Assembly (NCBI GenBank): GCA_002433075.1 | Contig: DJHM01000022.1 | Span: 231,673 to 295,672, forward strand | DNA length: 64,000 bases | DNA from: Latescibacteria bacterium UBA6620 | GTDB lineage: Bacteria; Latescibacterota; UBA2968 | Direction: 5' to 3' | Shown here: one piece after another, positions 60,272 to 64,000 of the stretch | How the letters are laid out: every line of letters begins with the position of its first letter | Numbering within the stretch: the first letter of the stretch is position 1 | Translations under genes and position numbers: made by a program | Notes under the pieces: model-generated | Told to the model about the DNA's origin: nothing | Databases searched by the model: none | What the model saw: only the letters and a program-made list of their open reading frames with translations

Positions 60272-61838
60272 GTGTGTGCCTCGTTCCGGGAGAATCGGAC
60301 CCCGATGACTCGATGTAGCCTACAAGCGTGTCCACCGAGGACTCGCTCACGGGCAGGAAGTATTGCTCCACATAGTTGACAGCTCCCTCCCAGTCCTCCT
60401 TGACCTCGTTCTGGCTCAGTTTCGAGAACGCCCTGATGGCATCCACCGCTTCGGAGATCGATTCCGGGCGTTCGCACCAGGTCTCGACCTCGAACAGCGG
60501 GTCTTCGTCGTAGCCAGGTTCCCACGCTGCGTAGATCGGCTTCAGCCCCCCCACGACTCCAGGAAAGACGGCTGAAGTACCCCGGTAAATCACGACGGAC
60601 GCACGCTCGATATCCGTTTCGATGTCTGCGGACGTCGAAACCTCGATGTTGCCGATCTCTTCGGGATCCCAGTCAAGGTACGGCCGAACTTCGTCGAAGG
60701 GGAGCACGGGGTGGCATCTCAGCAGAAAGTTGTGGTCATCGAGTTCGACTGCAAGCGAGGCAGCCGCGTTGAACAGCCGCGTTGAATCCTCGATCCACCC
60801 TACTGGGATGACGAGAATCGTCCGTCTCCCCGGGTCAGGGGTCCGTGGAATCGCAGTCGAACGGCGAAACGACCCGAGTGCCATCGTCTTCGCTCCGTTT
60901 GCGCTATGTCCAGCCTCGAGCATGCGCTTGGTGACTTCGCCTTGACACAGTACATAATCCGGAGAAGTGTTGACCACGTCGTCGGTGGCCGGCGAGATCA
61001 GCGATCGCATGAATGGGAACACGACCGCGTGCTGATACCCCACTATTTTACACTCCGAGCCGATGCTGCGAACCCCCAGCCACAGACATCGTTCCCAACT
61101 TCTCCCCTCAAAGAGAGTAAGCAGAAGCTTGGGTGCCCACCTTCTCATGATCGTCCGACCCATCCAGAAATACCGCGTGTTCATCAGCGTCGTCGGCGAC
61201 ATGACTTCACACGCGGCGTGGCCATAGAGGTTACGTTGACCGTTCTGCATCCGAGCCGTCGCCGCAAGACGCAATAGACGCAAACACGTGGAGATCTGGT
61301 GCCAGAGTGAGGCCCAGGGAACAAACGGGCTCAGCAGGCATTCCTCGGGTGCTCTGATCGACCCGGCCAGCACGAAATGCGATCTCGCGAACCGGATAAA
61401 GGATTCATCTCTGGCATCGCCACAAAGAAGCAATACCCTCAGATGTCGGTTCTGCAACCTCGCCTGCAGATCACCCAGATATTCGTCAGCGAGATCATCC
61501 TTCTTGGCAACGCCATAGGCCCACGACTTCGCCACCACGTCGAAGTCGGAACTCAGAACCTCCTGGCGCTCCCGACGGAAGAGACATCTCACAACCACCA
61601 GGCGCCCGGTAAGCCGAACAGCCGCCCGGAGAGATTGTATCCCCGCCACGAGGATCACAGGCATCCAGCGCAGCCAGGAGTCACGCCCCTGCCTCCGGGC
61701 CATAAACCGATCCTGTACAGGGTAGACAGGGTATTGGAGCTGAATCCAGTGAATGCCCAGGACCGCAACTCCCCGACACTTCTGCTGAATCTGGTAGAGG
61801 AGGGCAGAAAGGCTCTTCGGCGTCATGGCCTCAGACAT
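60264..61838 (-). CDS. Surface carbohydrate biosynthesis protein, glycosyltransferase-like
   Basis: 524 residues. The N-terminal 90 include a hydrophobic Arg-flanked stretch (WLRWMPVILVAGIQSLRAAV) that may associate with the membrane. ILVIPVGWIEDSTRLFNAAA, NFLLRCHPVLPFDEVRPYLD and ERASVVIYRGTSAVFPGVVG are the donor half of a GT-B-like fold. It resembles large surface-carbohydrate proteins of Leptospira-type loci, a similarity recalled without a search. It may transfer the CMP-activated acid made by the adjacent genes. Confidence 0.6.
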   Translation of the reverse strand: MSEAMTPKSLSALLYQIQQKCRGVAVLGIHWIQLQYPVYPVQDRFMARRQGRDSWLRWMPVILVAGIQSLRAAVRLTGRLVVVRCLFRRERQEVLSSDFDVVAKSWAYGVAKKDDLADEYLGDLQARLQNRHLRVLLLCGDARDESFIRFARSHFVLAGSIRAPEECLLSPFVPWASLWHQISTCLRLLRLAATARMQNGQRNLYGHAACEVMSPTTLMNTRYFWMGRTIMRRWAPKLLLTLFEGRSWERCLWLGVRSIGSECKIVGYQHAVVFPFMRSLISPATDDVVNTSPDYVLCQGEVTKRMLEAGHSANGAKTMALGSFRRSTAIPRTPDPGRRTILVIPVGWIEDSTRLFNAAASLAVELDDHNFLLRCHPVLPFDEVRPYLDWDPEEIGNIEVSTSADIETDIERASVVIYRGTSAVFPGVVGGLKPIYAAWEPGYDEDPLFEVETWCERPESISEAVDAIRAFSKLSQNEVKEDWEGAVNYVEQYFLPVSESSVDTLVGYIESSGSDSPGTRHTHG

Positions 61839-62832
61839 CGTCCGCTTCGTGGAGAAGCTCCTCGATCAGGCAGGTCACACGGTGGGCGTCCTTCACATTC
61901 GCACGACTGACCGCATCCAGGGACCCGGAATCGGCAACGTCCAGAAACTCGCGCGTCTGGTTCAGGAATCCGGGTTTAAAGGTTCGGTCAGTGTCAATTC
62001 GTTCGATGACATTCGGGCCATAGGTCGCGATGGGCGATTCCGGTGTCGGTTCGGATCTCCTCAGTCCCTGGCAGACAGACATCATCTCTATTGGCCCCAA
62101 TCTGTAGGTTCGATCGGTGGTCTCAACGAGAATGCTCTTCGCCTCTGACGAGTTCCAGTTGGCGGTAATGAAAACGGGGAAACCGTCAGACGCCGTAAGA
62201 ACCGCATTGACACTCGTAAGCCATCCACTCGACTCATCTCTGCGACGGTAAACACGATCCACCGACAGGTTGCCAAAAAGGTGAAGCAGGAGATCGAGTT
62301 CGTGGATAGACGAGTTCAGCCAGAGATTCTGAACCCGATTCGCTTCCTGCGGATCCGAGGTGTCGTAGATCAGAGTCTGCTCGCTGAGCGTCGTCTGCAC
62401 GAACCGGATCGAGGAAGAAGAGAGATTTCGCCTGAGCGATTCAACGTGGTCGTAGTGTCTTCGGTTCATCCCGCAGTAGAGATTTAACTGGTGCACCTCC
62501 TGCAGGATGCGGTCCAGTTTTGAGGACGTAGTTGCCAGGGGTTTCTCCACCAAGGCTGGTCGTCCGTCCGATAGCAACGCATCGAGCAGGGTCTCCGTCA
62601 CATCCCACGGAGCCACGACCCAGAGGTAATCCGCATCGGAATCCGCGAGCAGCTTCCTGTAGTCTGGGTAGACGTGACCTGCGTGGTGCCGCTCGGCGAA
62701 GCTCGTTGCTGAGATCGAATCTGGCGACCCTCCGCAGACACCTTCGATGTCCACATTCAAGAATCGCAATACATCAGCGTGGAAGTGTGAGACCTTCCCG
62801 CAACCGATGAAAGCCGCATTCTTCGCAGCCAA
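61831..62832 (-). CDS. Gfo/Idh/MocA-family oxidoreductase (second)
   Basis: 333 residues. AAFIGCGKVSHFHADVLRFL is the NAD loop; RPALVEKPLATTSSKLDRIL contains the EKP motif; NSSIHELDLLLHLFG provides the usual H-x-x-D active-site residues. It could oxidise or reduce a sugar nucleotide or free sugar in the ulosonic-acid module; similar proteins occur next to NeuA and NeuB genes. It starts four bases after the radical SAM gene ends and overlaps the next gene by eight. Confidence 0.85.
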   Translation of the reverse strand: MAAKNAAFIGCGKVSHFHADVLRFLNVDIEGVCGGSPDSISATSFAERHHAGHVYPDYRKLLADSDADYLWVVAPWDVTETLLDALLSDGRPALVEKPLATTSSKLDRILQEVHQLNLYCGMNRRHYDHVESLRRNLSSSSIRFVQTTLSEQTLIYDTSDPQEANRVQNLWLNSSIHELDLLLHLFGNLSVDRVYRRRDESSGWLTSVNAVLTASDGFPVFITANWNSSEAKSILVETTDRTYRLGPIEMMSVCQGLRRSEPTPESPIATYGPNVIERIDTDRTFKPGFLNQTREFLDVADSGSLDAVSRANVKDAHRVTCLIEELLHEADDV

Positions 62833-62835
62833 GCT

Positions 62836-63780
62836 CTAAACGTCCTTTCCTTCCGTGGATGCGACCTGTCGCTTCCACTGCTCGAAGGCCTGTCCTCCGT
62901 TCATCGTCCCGTCGACATCACAGGCCGAACACGGAGAAAAGGAGCGGCTCCTTCCCGCGAGCTTCTGACGAACCTTCATCATCACACGACCCGTCCAGGC
63001 TTCTTCAAGCGACACTTCGTTAAGATCCCCCGCGCAGAGTTTCTTGTTCCAGTCGTGAGAGCAAAGCAGGACGCGTCCATCGTAGTCGATCATCACTTTG
63101 TAGAAGGGGAAATAACATGGCTGATTCTTTGGCTCGGCCAGTGGGCTCATCTCGAGCGCGTCGAAGTCTACCGTGCCTGCCCGGTTCGTGAGAATGAGGC
63201 CGTAATAGTCTTCTGGCCCAAGGAATCGGTGTCGAATGATAAACTGATCTTCCGATAGCTCGAGCTCGTTCCTCATAGTCTCGAACGGCTCGATCTGGTG
63301 AGGCCCGTCGTAAAGCGACACTTTGACGCAGTCCATGCCTGAATCGAATAGGGTGCGGCACGTCTCTGCCGTCAGCCGGTCCCCGTTGGTTACCATTTCC
63401 AGAATGCTCGTGGGGAGATGCTCCTTCGTAACCCGCACAAAATCGATCAGCCGCGTGTGCAACAGGGGTTCGCCGTAGCCGGAGAACGACAACAGACCCT
63501 GCCATCCTATGGAGGACAACTCGGCAAGGATCTTTTCGTACAGGTCCAGCGACATTTCTTCGTTGTTGTTGGGATAAACAGAGGGGTCACTACGAGGGCA
63601 GAAAACGCAGACTCGATTACACAGATCTGTGATGCTGAACTCAACGAACGAAAATACCGGTGTTCCATCCGGAAAGGTCATCCCGGCGGCAACGGAACCC
63701 TTGGTGATCTCGTCGATCCGCTTGACGTTGTGTTCCGGCCCGGCAGGATCGAGACTGAATGATTGGTCCTCGGAACTCAA
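62836..63780 (-). CDS. Radical SAM protein with SPASM-like C-terminus (second)
   Basis: 314 residues. The cluster motif is CNRVCVFC in FSITDLCNRVCVFCPRSDPS; the barrel continues with LLSFSGYGEPLLHTRLIDFV and LEMVTNGDRL. The C-terminal Cys set (QPCYFPFYKVMIDYDGRVLL, LCSHDW, KKLCAGDLNEVSLEEAW, CSACDVDGTM) fits a SPASM domain with one or two auxiliary clusters. Its start overlaps the NeuA-like gene by four bases. The sugar-gene surroundings suggest a radical-based sugar change, but this is inference. Confidence 0.85.
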   Translation of the reverse strand: MSSEDQSFSLDPAGPEHNVKRIDEITKGSVAAGMTFPDGTPVFSFVEFSITDLCNRVCVFCPRSDPSVYPNNNEEMSLDLYEKILAELSSIGWQGLLSFSGYGEPLLHTRLIDFVRVTKEHLPTSILEMVTNGDRLTAETCRTLFDSGMDCVKVSLYDGPHQIEPFETMRNELELSEDQFIIRHRFLGPEDYYGLILTNRAGTVDFDALEMSPLAEPKNQPCYFPFYKVMIDYDGRVLLCSHDWNKKLCAGDLNEVSLEEAWTGRVMMKVRQKLAGRSRSFSPCSACDVDGTMNGGQAFEQWKRQVASTEGKDV

Positions 63781-64000
63781 GACTCTTTGCCTTCGAGGCG
63801 GCGATTCAACAGGAACTCCGCAATCTCGAAATCAAGGCCGGTATCGATGTCCCACGCCTCGATGGGGTCGATTTCAAACATCTGAGGTCGAACGCCCAAT
63901 CGATGTCTCCGGCTCAAAAGACTTTCGGCCGTAAACAGATAGAGATTGGAATTCTCTTCGAACACTGCAGGCAAGTCCTGGGTCCGCATTAACATTGTGG
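63777..64000 (-). CDS. NeuA-type acylneuraminate cytidylyltransferase, C-terminal part (runs off window)
   Basis: The final 74 or so residues match CMP-sialic acid synthetases and relatives: RTQDLPAVFEENSNLYLFTA, RLGVRPQMFEIDPIEAWDID, and LDFEIAEFLLNRRLEG. FEIDPIEAWDIDT...DFEIAE is the family's closing pattern. The gene continues beyond 64000. It would activate a nonulosonic or similar acid with CTP, in parallel with kdsB at 59124-59861. Confidence 0.85.
   Translation of the reverse strand, partial: TMLMRTQDLPAVFEENSNLYLFTAESLLSRRHRLGVRPQMFEIDPIEAWDIDTGLDFEIAEFLLNRRLEGKES

Noticed and set aside
1..64000. CRISPR arrays, rRNA or tRNA genes, prophage or insertion sequences
   Set aside because: No regular spacer arrays, no conserved rRNA or tRNA strings and no transposase or integrase motifs were seen on either strand while reading.

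Overview
The window reads as chromosome of an uncultured Gram-negative bacterium with fairly high G+C. It carries the start of a complex I operon (nuoA-nuoB-nuoC), a three-gene succinate dehydrogenase with a single five-helix cytochrome b subunit, a glnK-amtB pair, and a very large surface-polysaccharide locus with Kdo-type and heptose-phosphatase genes, so an outer membrane with lipopolysaccharide or capsule is likely. The mix of sulfatases, a UxuA-like TIM barrel enzyme, a class C serine hydrolase and this type of Sdh recalls uncultured FCB-like aquatic or soil lineages (for example Latescibacterota or Gemmatimonadota). That placement is an inference and weak.

Layout. 1-1068 (minus): nuoC (partial), nuoB, nuoA, driven by a perfect-consensus promoter at 1180-1208. 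1383-3017 (plus): a glycosyltransferase fused to a PglD-like domain, then a GNAT acetyltransferase. 3071-7209 (minus): a decayed unit. It starts with a TTGACA-17-TATTCT promoter and a convincing tryptophan attenuator (leader peptide with Trp-Trp, alternative hairpins, terminator), then a frameshifted phosphotransferase, a broken ECF sigma factor with a HEAT-repeat tail, a second, weaker Trp-rich leader plus terminator, and a degenerate trpS. 7285-11297 (plus): intact sulfatase, VOC remnant, mannonate dehydratase-like enzyme, serine hydrolase. 11444-14847 (minus): sdhB, sdhA, sdhC. 15050-15983 (minus): two gene remnants joined end to end. 16171-17850 (plus): glnK-amtB with a strong terminator. 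18046-21867 (plus): a sulfatase broken by two one-base deletions, a GT39-type membrane glycosyltransferase with a repeat tail, and cysC, closed by a strong terminator.

21938-64000 (minus): one continuous polysaccharide locus read toward low coordinates, most genes overlapping by 1-4 bases (ATGA, TGATG). From its upstream end it holds: NeuA-type cytidylyltransferase (partial), radical SAM protein, Gfo/Idh/MocA dehydrogenase, surface-carbohydrate glycosyltransferase-like protein, free-standing CBS pair, kdsB, second radical SAM protein, NanM-like sugar O-methyltransferase, kdsC, and a kdsA homologue in which the usual KANRS signature reads KDCRS. After these come rmlD-like reductase, sugar nucleotidyltransferase, two epimerases, glycosyltransferases, two O-antigen polymerase-like proteins, two asparagine synthase-type amidotransferases, methyltransferases, a FemAB-like acyltransferase, a formyltransferase, two polysaccharide deacetylases, an ATP-grasp enzyme, a PHP phosphoesterase, a WbaP-type initiating transferase, WbpB/WbpD-like genes, a CapD-like dehydratase and gmhB. 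No Wzx flippase or ABC exporter was recognised.

The most interesting points are the Trp attenuator in front of a non-trp gene, the altered Kdo-like sugar module at 55.7-64 kb, and the concentration of broken genes between 3 and 19.5 kb.
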